From assembly GCA_030693515.1 (NCBI GenBank), contig JAUYAK010000049.1, positions 1 through 64,000 of the forward strand: a stretch of DNA of 64,000 nt, given 5' to 3'. Both the position numbers and the translations under genes were made by a program. Under the pieces are notes generated by a model. The model saw only the letters and a program-made list of their open reading frames with translations. It made no database searches and had not been told where the DNA came from. Of this stretch, positions 32,808 through 41,295 are shown one piece after another. Positions within the stretch are counted from its first letter, which is position 1. The number at the start of each line of letters is the position of its first letter. Origin of the DNA: Opitutaceae bacterium (GTDB lineage Bacteria > Verrucomicrobiota > Verrucomicrobiia > Opitutales > Opitutaceae).

Positions 32808-35234
32808 ATGCTTCGCCCCGCCTCTCGTCGCATCGGTTTCCTCTCCCTCGTTATTTTGCTCGCCCCGTTCGCCGGGAGTTCGGCTGACGGTTATCGCACG
32901 CCCTCGCCCGCGCTTGCGGCGATTGTCGATGCGCCGCTGCCGCCCGCGGCGGTGTTGAGCCCCGACCGGAAGTGGCTCCTGCTCCTCGACCGGCCGGATG
33001 CGCCGCCGATCGCGGAGCTGGCGCAACCGGAACTGCGGCTCGCGGGCTTGCGCGTGAATCCCTCGACCAACGGCCCGAGCCGCGCCACGCACTTCACGGG
33101 CCTCGCGTTGCAACCCCTCGCCGGCGGCGCGGCCCGGCGCATCGCCGGCCTGCCGGCCGGGGTGCGTATCGCCAATTATGAGTGGAGTCGCGATGCGCGG
33201 CATCTCGCGTTCGTGGTCGTCGCGGCCGAGGGCCTCGAACTCTGGCTCGCGGCGGCCGACACCGCCACGGCCCGCCGCCTCACCGGCCCAATCCTCAACG
33301 CCATGCTCGGCGATCCGCTGGCGTGGCTCGACGATGCCACGCTCCTCATCCGTCGCGTGCCGCCCGATCGCGGAGCGGTGCCGGCGGCCTCGACCACGCC
33401 CACCGGCCCGGTCGTGCAGGAGAACCTCGGCAAACGCGCGCCGGCGCGCACCTACGACGGGTTGCTCGCGAGCCCGCACGACGAGGCGCTCTTCGAACAC
33501 TACGGCGCGAGTGAGCTGGCGCTCGTCAAATTCGACGGACGGCTCACCCCGCTGTCCGTGCGCGGCCTGCTCACGTTTGTCGCGCCCTCGCCCGACGGAC
33601 AGCACGTGATCGTTTCTCAGCTGAAAAAACCGTTCTCGTATCTTGTGCCGTCGAGCCGATTCCCCACGACGGTCGCGGTCTATGATCGGGCGGGGCGGCG
33701 CGAACATCTCGTGGTCGAGCGGGCGTTGTCCGAAGGCACGGCGACCGAAGCGGTCACGCCCGGCCCGCGCTCCGTCACGTGGCGCGCCGATGCGCCGGCG
33801 ACGCTGAGCTGGGTGCAATCGCTCCCGCGCGGCACCACGCTGCCCGACAAGAAGACCATCGCGCGCGACGCGTGGTTCACGCTCGCCGCGCCCTTCGCCG
33901 CCAAGCCCACCGAGCAGCAGCGCTTCGAGTATCGCGTGAGCGGCGTGCAGTGGAGCGACGACACACTCGCACTCGTCACCGAGTCGTGGACCACCACCCG
34001 CACCGCGCGCACGTGGTCCGTGTCGCCGGGAAAACCCCAAGGCGAGCGCACGCTCCTCGCGCAGCGCCACACCGAGGACCGCTACGCCGACCCCGGCCGG
34101 CCGGTGACGGGACGCGACGCGCGCGGCCGCATCGTCGTGCAGCGCAGCGCGGACGGGAAAAAGATCTTCCTCACCGGTGCCGGCGCCTCGGCTGAGGGCG
34201 ACCGACCGTTTCTGGACGAGCTGGACTTGGCCACGAAAGCCACGCGCCGCGTCTGGCGCTCCGCGCCGCCGCACTACGAGGAGTTCGTCGCGTTTGCCGA
34301 TGCCGCGCTCACGCGCGCGGTCGTCGCCCGCGAGTCGCCCGCGGAACCGACCAACTACTTCGTGCGCACGCTCGCAACCGGCGGGCTCACGCCGCTCACC
34401 GCGTTTCCCAATCCCTACCCGCAGCTCACCGGCGCGAAGCAGGAGGTCATCCGCTACCAGCGCGCCGATGGCGTCGCGCTCTCCGGCACGCTCCACCTGC
34501 CGCCGGGCTGGACGCCGGCCAGCGGCCCGCTGCCCACGCTGCTCTGGGCCTACCCGCGCGAATTCCAGAGTGAGGAGGCCGCCTCGCAGGTGAAGGCCAC
34601 GCCCGAGCGCTTCGCGCGCGTGAGCGCCACCGGCCCGCTGCCCTTCCTCCTCGCCGGCTACGCCGTGCTCAACGATCCCGCGATGCCCATCGTCGCGAAG
34701 AAAGGCCAGCGCCCCAACGACAGCTACGTCGCGCAGCTCATCGCCAGCGCGCAGGCCGCCGTGGATGAGCTCGTGCGCCGGGGCGTCGCCGATCCCAAGC
34801 GCATCGCCGTCGCCGGCCACAGCTACGGCGCCTTCATGACCGCGAACCTCCTCGCGCACTCGGATCTGTTTCGCGCGGGCATCGCGCGCAGCGGCGCCTA
34901 CAACCGCACGCTCACGCCCTTCGGATTCCAGAGCGAGCGCCGCAATTTCTGGGAAGCGCCCGCGGTGTATGCCGCGATGTCGCCCTTCAACTTCGCCGAC
35001 AAGGTGAACGAGCCGCTGCTCCTCATCCACGGCGCCGCCGACAACAACTCCGGCACGTTTCCCATCCAGAGCGAGCGCTTCTACGCCGCACTCAAGGGCC
35101 ACGGCGCGACGACGCGCCTCACCCTCCTCCCGCACGAAGCCCACGGCTACCGCGCCCGCGAAAGCCTGCTGCACATGCTCTGGGAAATGGAGACGTGGCT
35201 CGACACGCATGTGAAAAGCGCGGCTAAAAAGTAG
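32808..35234 (+). CDS. S9-family serine peptidase, paralogue 2
   Basis: 808 residues, signal peptide RIGFLSLVILLAPFAGSSA. Same architecture as the 29537-31978 gene: propeller, then hydrolase with GHSYGAFMTANLLAH (Ser ~672), IHGAADNNSGTFP and LPHEAHGYRARESLL. Identity to paralogue 1 is highest in the hydrolase part and lower in the N-terminal third, as after tandem duplication with possible conversion at the 3' end. The ATG at 32808 was chosen over an upstream in-frame ATG (32703) because it begins the signal peptide. Its TAG is the edge of a GTAGCGCGGTGCTTCAG repeat. Confidence 0.92.
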   Translation: MLRPASRRIGFLSLVILLAPFAGSSADGYRTPSPALAAIVDAPLPPAAVLSPDRKWLLLLDRPDAPPIAELAQPELRLAGLRVNPSTNGPSRATHFTGLALQPLAGGAARRIAGLPAGVRIANYEWSRDARHLAFVVVAAEGLELWLAAADTATARRLTGPILNAMLGDPLAWLDDATLLIRRVPPDRGAVPAASTTPTGPVVQENLGKRAPARTYDGLLASPHDEALFEHYGASELALVKFDGRLTPLSVRGLLTFVAPSPDGQHVIVSQLKKPFSYLVPSSRFPTTVAVYDRAGRREHLVVERALSEGTATEAVTPGPRSVTWRADAPATLSWVQSLPRGTTLPDKKTIARDAWFTLAAPFAAKPTEQQRFEYRVSGVQWSDDTLALVTESWTTTRTARTWSVSPGKPQGERTLLAQRHTEDRYADPGRPVTGRDARGRIVVQRSADGKKIFLTGAGASAEGDRPFLDELDLATKATRRVWRSAPPHYEEFVAFADAALTRAVVARESPAEPTNYFVRTLATGGLTPLTAFPNPYPQLTGAKQEVIRYQRADGVALSGTLHLPPGWTPASGPLPTLLWAYPREFQSEEAASQVKATPERFARVSATGPLPFLLAGYAVLNDPAMPIVAKKGQRPNDSYVAQLIASAQAAVDELVRRGVADPKRIAVAGHSYGAFMTANLLAHSDLFRAGIARSGAYNRTLTPFGFQSERRNFWEAPAVYAAMSPFNFADKVNEPLLLIHGAADNNSGTFPIQSERFYAALKGHGATTRLTLLPHEAHGYRARESLLHMLWEMETWLDTHVKSAAKK

Positions 35235-35360
35235 CGCGGTGCTTCAGTCCGCGCCGAGAACCCGCAAGCCTCGACCACGGATTGCACGGATGATCACGGA
35301 TAGAGTCTTGGCCGGGTGAATCCATCCGTGGGATCCGTGGTTCATTTTTTCCATGGGTTC
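35231..35360. repeat. Family G and CACGGAT-type (family F) repeats
   Basis: GTAGCGCGGTGCTTCAGTCC at 35231 (also at 42349-42372) is followed by CCACGGATTGCACGGATGAT and, inverted, CATCCGTGGGATCCGTGGTT, forming a long imperfect palindrome. The family G edge provides the stop codon of the preceding peptidase gene. Confidence 0.65.
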
Positions 35361-35438
35361 CGTGGGCGCACTGGATCGAAGACCGCCTTCGCGCTGGCGT
35401 TGGGCGGAGCACGCCCACACTTTCCCGCACTCCCCCGC

Positions 35439-35651
35439 ATGAAAGACCGCCTCTTCCTCCTCGCCATGCTGCTGGTCGCCGGGGCGGCGCTGTATATCGG
35501 TCTGGTGCAGCCCAACCTCTCCAAGGTGCCGCCGCACATCCGCGAGGCGGTCGATGACCTCAAGCCCGTGATCCCGCCGCTCGAGCCGCCGACGCTCGTG
35601 ATTCCGACGATCCCGGCAATCGAACTGCCACCGCCGGGCAGTCAAAAATAG
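35439..35651 (+). CDS. Small single-pass, proline-rich membrane protein
   Basis: 70 residues: an N-terminal hydrophobic helix (FLLAMLLVAGAALYIGL) followed by a proline-rich periplasmic tail with repeated P-x-x-P/I motifs (VIPPLEPPTLVIPTIPAIEL). It could be an uncleaved anchor or a secreted small protein. Function unknown. The ATG follows a C/T-rich leader; it is flanked on both sides by palindromic repeats. Confidence 0.5.
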   Translation: MKDRLFLLAMLLVAGAALYIGLVQPNLSKVPPHIREAVDDLKPVIPPLEPPTLVIPTIPAIELPPPGSQK

Positions 35652-35668
35652 TCCGAGCATTCCGGGCG

Positions 35669-35768
35669 GTGGAGCCCGCTCTCCGATCGGGCCTGGGTTG
35701 CAACGCAACCCCCGCTTGCAGGCGCAGACGAAACTCAAACCCAAGCCAGTTCGGAGAACCGGCCCCAC
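35669..35768. repeat. Palindromic repeat family A, copy 3 (intergenic)
   Basis: GTGGAGCCCGCTCTCCGATC at the left and CGGAGAACCGGCCCCAC at the right, with inner CCTGGGTTG / CAAACCCAAGCC arms. It is the non-coding counterpart of the copies inside the ccoI and ccoH-position genes. Confidence 0.8.
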
Positions 35769-35837
35769 CTCAGCCGGAAGGGTGCAGTTGAAACAAGATC
35801 ACCCTCTGTTCGGCGCGATCCCGGGGGCCCGAGCAGC

Positions 35838-36067
35838 TCGCCATCCGGCGGGTGGCGAGCGCGGCGGTGCGGTCGCGCTTCTTCCGCGGGCTCACCTCGA
35901 CAGGCCAGAACCTGGCGTGCTTCCGGCCGCTGTGGCACGGGTGGCTGGACCGGCAGCCTTCACGGCCGGGCGGTTACACCCTCGATCTCGATTCGACCCG
36001 CTTGCTCCATGAAGAGGGTCGTCCGGACGGCGTGCGCGCGCCTAATCCGCGCTCGCCAGCGCGCTGA
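35838..36067 (+). pseudogene. IS1380-type transposase remnant
   Basis: A translated fragment reads AVRSRFFRGL, then FRPLWHGWLDRQPSRPGGYT and LDLDSTRLLHEEGRPDGV, which matches the central catalytic block of IS1380-family transposases (LDLDST with the first catalytic aspartate region, then the EGxxxGV segment). There is no start, no C-terminal half and no intact terminal repeats, so it is a decayed remnant of about 75 codons. Together with the adjacent family A repeat it fills most of the 460-base gap between the small membrane protein and the PVC heme protein genes. Confidence 0.65.
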
Positions 36068-36112
36068 CCACCGCAAATCCAACGGCCGAAATGGGCATTT
36101 CGCCGGCCCGGC

Positions 36113-38632
36113 CTAATTTTTCCCCGGCGGCTCGATCAGCAAAAACGTCATCAGGTCCCGCTGTTCCTGCGTCGAAAGATTCTGCCACAGGCCCGGCGGC
36201 ATGAGCGACAGGGCCGAGGCTTTCAGGCTCGCGATGGCCGGGCGCGGGATCGTGCGTTTGGCGCCGGTGGCGTCCGCGAGCACGATCGCGTCGGGCGATT
36301 CGTCGAGCACCACGCCGGCGGCGGCGGTGCCGTCCTTCAGCTCGACGACGTAGGCGATGCGGTCCGGGTTGATCGCGGCGCTGGGCTCCACGATGTCCTG
36401 CAGCACGGACGCGTAATCGCGATGCACGAGATTCGAGAGATCAGGGCCGACGATGCCGCCCTCGCCTCGCACCTGGTGGCACACGGCGCACGCGGCCTGC
36501 GCGCTCGCAAACACCGCCCGCCCCCGCTGCCAGTCGCCGCCCGCGATCTCCGGGATGCGGCGCTCCGTCGCCACGGGCGCAGCCGTCTCCGGTTGCGCCC
36601 AGGGCAGCAGCACCCGGCGCAGCGGCAGCGCGCGCGACCGGTGGTCCTCCGCCGTGTGCCAGGCGACATCAAGCTGGGGCGCCGTGGCCCCGCCCGTCGC
36701 CAGTGAAATATCGAGGGGGAGCCAGCCATGCTCCTTCGCTTCGGCGGTTACGCGCATTTCGCCCGCGCCACCCGCCGCGATGCGGCCGGCCGGCGAGGTG
36801 TTGAGCCGAAGGCCATCCGCGCCCGCGGTGCGGAGCGTCACGGTGACGGTCTCCACCGGATATTCAAAATCCAGCTTCGCCCCCGGCTGGATCGCGGGGC
36901 GGAGCATCAGGTGCAGGTCGAGCTGGGCGCGGAGCGCGAGCTGGCCGGGCGTTTGCAGCAGCGCAAAGAGCCGCGCGTGCTCCTCGCTCGCGGCGGTGAG
37001 TTCGCGCGCGACCTTGAGGTCGAGGTGCGGCAGCCAACCGCGCCATTGCACGGCGCCCGCCGCGTCGCGCCACTCCGCGGCCACGCCGGTGAGATCGGTG
37101 AGCAGGTCGATGGCGGCCTGCTGCGGCAACTCGCCGCGCGCGGCGTCGCGGGCGCGCTCCGCGGCCGGGCCCTCGGGCAGTTTCACGGCGTAGTTCGTGG
37201 CCGCGGTGCGCGGCGCGGTGCGCAGCGTGAGCGAGCGCAGGTCCGGCGCGAGCACCGCGGAGAGCACCGGCACCTCACTGCGCGCCACCGTGCGCTGGTC
37301 CTTCACGACCTGATAGCCCGGCGCAAACGATTCGAACCGATCGCCCGCCGCCACGTGCCGGCCCTGGGTGATCGCGCTTTGTTTCGCGAGCGTGCGCCAC
37401 TGCGCCGGATCGAGCGCGCGGTCGAAGATCACGCGCGTCTCGGTCGGGCTCGCGGCGTAGGCGAGCACGGGCTGCGGCGCGGATCGGCCGGTGTAGGTGA
37501 GCTTGTAGAGTTTGCCGATGCCCTGCGGGCCGGTGCCCCAGTCGGGTTTGCCGGTGTGGCCGCACACGAGCAGGTCGCCCGCGGGCGTGGGCACCGCGTC
37601 GAGCACGAGCAGGTTGATCCCCGCGATGAGATCGTTCTTCGCCACGTAGCCGGCGGCGCTTTTCACGAGCTTGGTGCGCCAGATTTTTCCGCGCGACTCG
37701 CCGGCCACGAAGACATCGCCGCGCCACCACGCCGGCCCGAAGATCGCGGTGCCGCCCGCGACGGGTTCGTTGAAATGCACGCCGCAGGTGGACTGGTGCT
37801 GCGGGCCGTAGTCGAAGACGCTCGGCTCATCGATCACGCCGGGCAGGTGGCGCGGGTGCCGTGGCGGAAAGCCGTAGTGCCGGCCCGGCTGGATATGCAG
37901 CAGCTCGTCGAAGGGGTTGCCGTTGGGCAGCCACGTCGCGCCCTCCTGGTCGCTGCAAAACAGATCGCCTGCAGCGTTGAACGCGAGCGACACCGGGAAG
38001 CGCAGGCCCGTCGCGATGATGTCGCGGCGCTTCCAGTCCGGCGAAAGGCGGATGATCGTGCCGCGTTCGCTGGCGACGTTGTAGTCGGAGATGCCCGTCT
38101 TGGGATCGACGCGATAGGCGCTGCGCCACGCATCGGCCCCGAGGCCAAACCAGATGTTGCCCTTTGCGTCCACGGCGAGGCCGACGGCGTCGAGATTCGA
38201 GCCCGCGGCGATCGTCGGCGCCTGCCAGCCGCTCGTCACGGTCTGCAATTCGGCGGTGCCATCGCCCTTGTCGCGCAGGTGCAGGATTTTTCCGCGGCTC
38301 GCGATGTAGAGTCCGCCGGGGCCCCACGCCATGCCGATGCTGGCGGGGATCTCGCTGCCTTTGTTGTCCCAGAAAAGCGTCGAGCTGTCCTCGAGCCCGT
38401 CGCCGTCGGTGTCGCGGAGCTGGTGGACGTTGCCGTCGTAGCCGAGCGCGAAGAGGCGGCCGTCGGGCGCATAGACGAGATTGTTGAGATTGCGCAGCCG
38501 CACCGGCAGCTCGCGCACCGTGAAGCCCGGCACGAGCACCTGCACGGGCGGGATGGCGTCGGCCGCGACGGCGCGCGACGCGAGGCAGGCAGCGAGGGTG
38601 GAGAACACGAGCCGCGGGATCATCATTTTCAT
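36113..38632 (-). CDS. PVC-type heme-binding membrane-bound dehydrogenase-like protein
   Basis: 839 residues, signal peptide in IPRLVFSTLAACLASRAVAA. The N-terminal ~400 residues form a sorbosone/glucose-dehydrogenase-like six-bladed propeller (LNNLVYAPDGRLFALGYDGN; GNPFDELLHIQPGRHYGFPP). A middle region of strands follows, and from ~690 a c-type cytochrome domain with CAVCHQVRGEGGIVGPDLSN (axial methionine likely in the C-terminal LMPPGLWQNLS). Such propeller-cytochrome proteins are abundant in Planctomycetes and Verrucomicrobia and are thought to oxidise carbohydrates in the periplasm. It is divergent from the Tat epimerase gene. Confidence 0.88.
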   Translation of the reverse strand: MKMMIPRLVFSTLAACLASRAVAADAIPPVQVLVPGFTVRELPVRLRNLNNLVYAPDGRLFALGYDGNVHQLRDTDGDGLEDSSTLFWDNKGSEIPASIGMAWGPGGLYIASRGKILHLRDKGDGTAELQTVTSGWQAPTIAAGSNLDAVGLAVDAKGNIWFGLGADAWRSAYRVDPKTGISDYNVASERGTIIRLSPDWKRRDIIATGLRFPVSLAFNAAGDLFCSDQEGATWLPNGNPFDELLHIQPGRHYGFPPRHPRHLPGVIDEPSVFDYGPQHQSTCGVHFNEPVAGGTAIFGPAWWRGDVFVAGESRGKIWRTKLVKSAAGYVAKNDLIAGINLLVLDAVPTPAGDLLVCGHTGKPDWGTGPQGIGKLYKLTYTGRSAPQPVLAYAASPTETRVIFDRALDPAQWRTLAKQSAITQGRHVAAGDRFESFAPGYQVVKDQRTVARSEVPVLSAVLAPDLRSLTLRTAPRTAATNYAVKLPEGPAAERARDAARGELPQQAAIDLLTDLTGVAAEWRDAAGAVQWRGWLPHLDLKVARELTAASEEHARLFALLQTPGQLALRAQLDLHLMLRPAIQPGAKLDFEYPVETVTVTLRTAGADGLRLNTSPAGRIAAGGAGEMRVTAEAKEHGWLPLDISLATGGATAPQLDVAWHTAEDHRSRALPLRRVLLPWAQPETAAPVATERRIPEIAGGDWQRGRAVFASAQAACAVCHQVRGEGGIVGPDLSNLVHRDYASVLQDIVEPSAAINPDRIAYVVELKDGTAAAGVVLDESPDAIVLADATGAKRTIPRPAIASLKASALSLMPPGLWQNLSTQEQRDLMTFLLIEPPGKN

Positions 38633-38754
38633 GGGGAAAGCGCCGCGACACTGGCAGCCCCGTCGACGGCCACGCAAGGCTCGCGGTGCGCCGCGCATTT
38701 TTCCGCGCGACATTCCGCGCCGTCCGCCCCAGAAATCGCGCACCCCACCCCGCC

Positions 38755-39720
38755 ATGCCCCACGATCGCCGCGCCTTCCTGTCCACCCTCACCGCCGCCG
38801 GCGCCGCCGCGCTGCTCGGCCGCCCGCCGCTCCTCGCGGCCGCGCCCACCCCGCCCCCCCGCCCGCGCGTGCGCCTCGCCATCGCGAGCTACTCCTACTG
38901 GCACTTTCGCACCGCCAAGGTCCCGATCGAGACCGTGATGGACCGCGCCGCGGACCTCGGCGTCGCGGGCGTGGACATCCTCCACCGCCAGATGGACCTC
39001 ACGGAGCGCGCGCCGCTCGATGCCGCCGGCCGCGCGTATCTGCGCGGGCTCAAGCGCCACGCGTTTCGCCGCGGCCTGGAGATTTGCTGCGTCTCCACGC
39101 ACCAGAGTTTCGTGAAGGCCGACCCGGGCGAACTCACCGCCGAGGTCGAGCACACCAAGAAGTGCATCGAGCTCGCCGCCGAGCTCGGCTGCCCCTCCAT
39201 CCGCATCAACACCGGCCGCTGGGGCACCACGCGCAGCTTCGACGAGCTGATGAAGAACCGCGGCATCGAGCCCATCCTCCCCGGCCGCACCGAGGATGAA
39301 GGCTTCAAATGGTGCATCGACGGCATCACGCGCTGCCTGCCCAAGGCCGAGGAGTGCGGCGTCGTGCTCGCGCTCGAAAACCACTGGGGCCTCGCCCGCA
39401 CCGCCGCCGGCCTCCTCCGCATCCTCAACGCGATCAAGTCGCCCTGGCTCGGCGGCCTGCTGGACACCGGCAATTTCCTCGACGACATCTACGCCCAGCA
39501 AGAGGCGATCGCGCCGCACACGGTTTACGTGCAGGCCAAGACCTACCCCGGCGGCGGCGAATGGTATTCCCTCGATCTCGACTACCCGCGCATCGCCGCG
39601 CTGCTCGGCCGCGCCGGCTACCAAGGCTGGGTCGCGCTCGAGATGGAGGGCAAGGAAGACTCCGCCACCGCCGTGCCCAAGAGCCTCGCGACGCTGCGCG
39701 CGGCGTTTGGCGTCGGGTGA
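38755..39720 (+). CDS. Tat-exported sugar phosphate isomerase/epimerase (TIM barrel)
   Basis: 321 residues with a twin-arginine signal (HDRRAFLSTLTAAGAAALLG). The AP-endonuclease-2/xylose-isomerase-like barrel shows VRLAIASYSYWHFRTAKVP, LALENHWGLARTAAGL (metal-binding glutamate-asparagine-histidine), GGLLDTGNF (aspartate), and VYVQAKTYPGGGEWYSLDLD (lysine region). The usual role is isomerising or cleaving modified sugars or inositols. A diverged copy of about 55 bases of its 3' part recurs at 41192-41247. It shares a divergent promoter region with the PVC heme protein gene. Confidence 0.88.
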   Translation: MPHDRRAFLSTLTAAGAAALLGRPPLLAAAPTPPPRPRVRLAIASYSYWHFRTAKVPIETVMDRAADLGVAGVDILHRQMDLTERAPLDAAGRAYLRGLKRHAFRRGLEICCVSTHQSFVKADPGELTAEVEHTKKCIELAAELGCPSIRINTGRWGTTRSFDELMKNRGIEPILPGRTEDEGFKWCIDGITRCLPKAEECGVVLALENHWGLARTAAGLLRILNAIKSPWLGGLLDTGNFLDDIYAQQEAIAPHTVYVQAKTYPGGGEWYSLDLDYPRIAALLGRAGYQGWVALEMEGKEDSATAVPKSLATLRAAFGVG

Positions 39721-39966
39721 GCTGACCATGCGTCATTCCCGTTTCGCACCTTGCCTTGACCGGTTCGCAAATTACCCCTTCTCAAGGATGAACGTCCCAG
39801 ATGACCGCTAAGTTTATGCAGTGAGCGCTGCTTACCCAGGACCAGCATCCACCGTAAAAAGTCGCACCCAGCCCGTTTCTTACGGGCAAGATTGTCCCAA
39901 ACGACCTCAACTCAGTTTCCAGCAAAATCTGCACTGAGTGCGGAGCAGGCACTGCTCGGCAAAGAA
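39721..39966. other. Intergenic, AT-richer, no gene seen
   Basis: The base composition drops visibly after the epimerase stop. TTTCTTACGGGCAAGATTG and other short stretches show no palindromic repeat of the families seen elsewhere, and no credible ORF. It marks the left side of an AT-richer patch running to about 40.6 kb. Confidence 0.5.
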
Positions 39967-40335
39967 ATGAAAACCATCCTACTCCTGTTTGCATCTACGA
40001 TCACCCTGCCGTTCGTCGGGTGCACGACGTCCGCGCCGGTTCCGCCTACTTCGCTACCGCTGGCAAAGCCGTCTTTTGTGCCTCCTTCACCAGTCTACAT
40101 GACAAACCCCTTACTTCCTCCCGCAGTGAAGGCGGCCGGTGTGCGCGGCGTAGTATTAGTAGAATGGCTCGTGGGCGAAACCGGCGACGTGAAAGAAGTA
40201 AAGATCATCGAGTCGCCTGATCCTCGGCTTTCCGCGCTCGTCACACAGGCGGTATTAAATTGGAAGTTTAAGCCTGCGATGCGCGACGGGAAGCCTGTCG
40301 AGAATCGAATGCGCTTGGACATCCGTTTCGACTGA
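39967..40335 (+). CDS. TonB C-terminal domain lipoprotein
   Basis: 122 residues. The signal MKTILLLFASTITLPFVGCT ends in a lipobox-like FVGC, followed by a proline-rich linker and one TonB C-terminal domain (LPPAVKAAGVRGVVLVEWLV, then VTQAVLNWKFKPAMRDGKPV). Classical TonB is anchored in the inner membrane with ExbB/ExbD; a lipid-anchored single domain is unusual. The ATG at 39967 sets the lipoprotein signal; an upstream in-frame start adds 25 unrelated residues. DNA is AT-richer than the surrounding genes. Confidence 0.75.
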   Translation: MKTILLLFASTITLPFVGCTTSAPVPPTSLPLAKPSFVPPSPVYMTNPLLPPAVKAAGVRGVVLVEWLVGETGDVKEVKIIESPDPRLSALVTQAVLNWKFKPAMRDGKPVENRMRLDIRFD

Positions 40336-40634
40336 AGAAAGAGCCCAACCAGTAGGAATCAGAAGGCGGACGAGGATCGCGCGGCAACGCGTGATGTTCA
40401 AATTCACGCCTCATGAGCCCCGCCGAAAGCTCGCGACTGGAATAGACCTTGGGGACCGCCGCCACACCACCGAGGCTGCGCACTCGTCGTGGATGATCCG
40501 CTTTCTCGCCGCGCGTGGACCAACGCCCGCAAGCTCCGCGCCGTCTCGCAAAGCCGTGCAAACCCCAAAGTCTCGGGCGCATCTCCGCGCCAGCCAATCC
40601 TCGAACTCCTGCCCCTCTAGGTCATCCTGCTGCC
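40336..40634. other. 299 bases without a convincing gene
   Basis: An open plus-strand frame ending at the TAG near 40618 reads ...DDPLSRRAWTNARKLRAVSQ with no start and no recognised family; a minus-strand frame over the same bases is arginine-rich and not protein-like. Possibly the eroded end of an inserted gene. Confidence 0.4.
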
Positions 40635-40862
40635 ATGAATCTCCTTGAGCGCATCACGATCAAGCCGGGACGTCGGAGCGGCAAGCCGTGCATCCGTGAA
40701 ACGCGGATTACGGTCTATGATGTCCTCGGTTATCTTGCCGCGGGCACAACCGAGGGCGAGTTGCTCGCGGAGTTTCCGGACCTGAGCCACGAGGACATCC
40801 TCGCCTGCTTTGCCTTCGCCGCGGAGCGTGATCGGAGGAAGTTCGCTTCCCACGCCGCGTGA
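40635..40862 (+). CDS. DUF433 antitoxin (VapB-like)
   Basis: 75 residues. ERITIKPGRRSGKPCIRETR, then ITVYDVLGYLAAGTTEGELL and FPDLSHEDILACFAFAAERD match the DUF433 family throughout, including the winged-helix DNA-binding part. DUF433 proteins usually pair with DUF5615 PIN-like toxins and repress their operon. The stop overlaps the GTG of the toxin gene (GTGA), the standard arrangement. The antitoxin looks intact although the partner is not. Confidence 0.9.
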   Translation: MNLLERITIKPGRRSGKPCIRETRITVYDVLGYLAAGTTEGELLAEFPDLSHEDILACFAFAAERDRRKFASHAA

Positions 40863-41190
40863 GACGGCTCTTCGACGAGAATCTCTCGCCCGATCTGCCG
40901 CGCCTGCTCGCGGCGAGTTTCCGGATTCCGCGCATCTGCGCGATCTCGGCCTGACCGGCGCCGACGACTCGGTGATCTGGCAGGCCGCGGCGGCGCAGGG
41001 TTTCGTGCTCGTCACCAAGGACGACGATTTCCTTGAGCTGGCGATCCTGCGCGGCGCGCCGCCGAAGGTCGTCGTCATCGGTCTCGGCAACTGCCGCACG
41101 GCCGCAGTCGCGGCGTTGCTCCGATCCGCCAGAGACCGAATGGAGCGATTCGCCCGCGATCCGCACGCCTCATTGTTGAAACTGCCGTAG
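40859..41190 (+). pseudogene. DUF5615 PIN-like toxin, frameshifted
   Basis: Translation from GTG 40859 reads RRLFDENLSPDLPRLLAA, the canonical DUF5615 N-terminus with its metal-binding aspartate, then runs into a TGA at 40952. The continuing family sequence (FPDSAHLRDLGLTGADDSVI, then GFVLVTKDDDFLELAILRGA) is in another frame up to 41190. One missing base near 40908-40918 (GCGGCGAG) explains it. Candidate catalytic acids (D in FDEN, D in TKDDDF) are all present across the two frames. Either an inactivated toxin, a sequencing error or, less likely, frameshift-controlled expression. Confidence 0.8.
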
Positions 41191-41191
41191 G

Positions 41192-41247
41192 GCAAGACCT
41201 ACCCCGGCGGCGGCGACTGTTATTCGCTCGATCTGGACTACCCGCGT
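41192..41247 (+). pseudogene. Fragment of a Tat-epimerase paralogue
   Basis: GCAAGACCTACCCCGGCGGC through GACTACCCGCG repeats 39536-39590 of the epimerase gene with about five differences; its translation reads KTYPGGGDCYSLDLDYPR. It has no start or continuation. This is the sole remnant of a second, diverged copy whose remainder is missing. Confidence 0.75.
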
Positions 41248-41295
41248 GAGCCGCGCCGCTTGCGTCGGGGCGTGGGCACGCTTTTCTCCGCCGCC

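Noticed and set aside
40268-40597. Minus-strand ORF that could be a toxin-like HicA protein next to the TonB lipoprotein
   Set aside because: Arginine-rich, overlaps the 3' end of the lipoprotein gene, and does not show the HicA glycine-serine-histidine motif.
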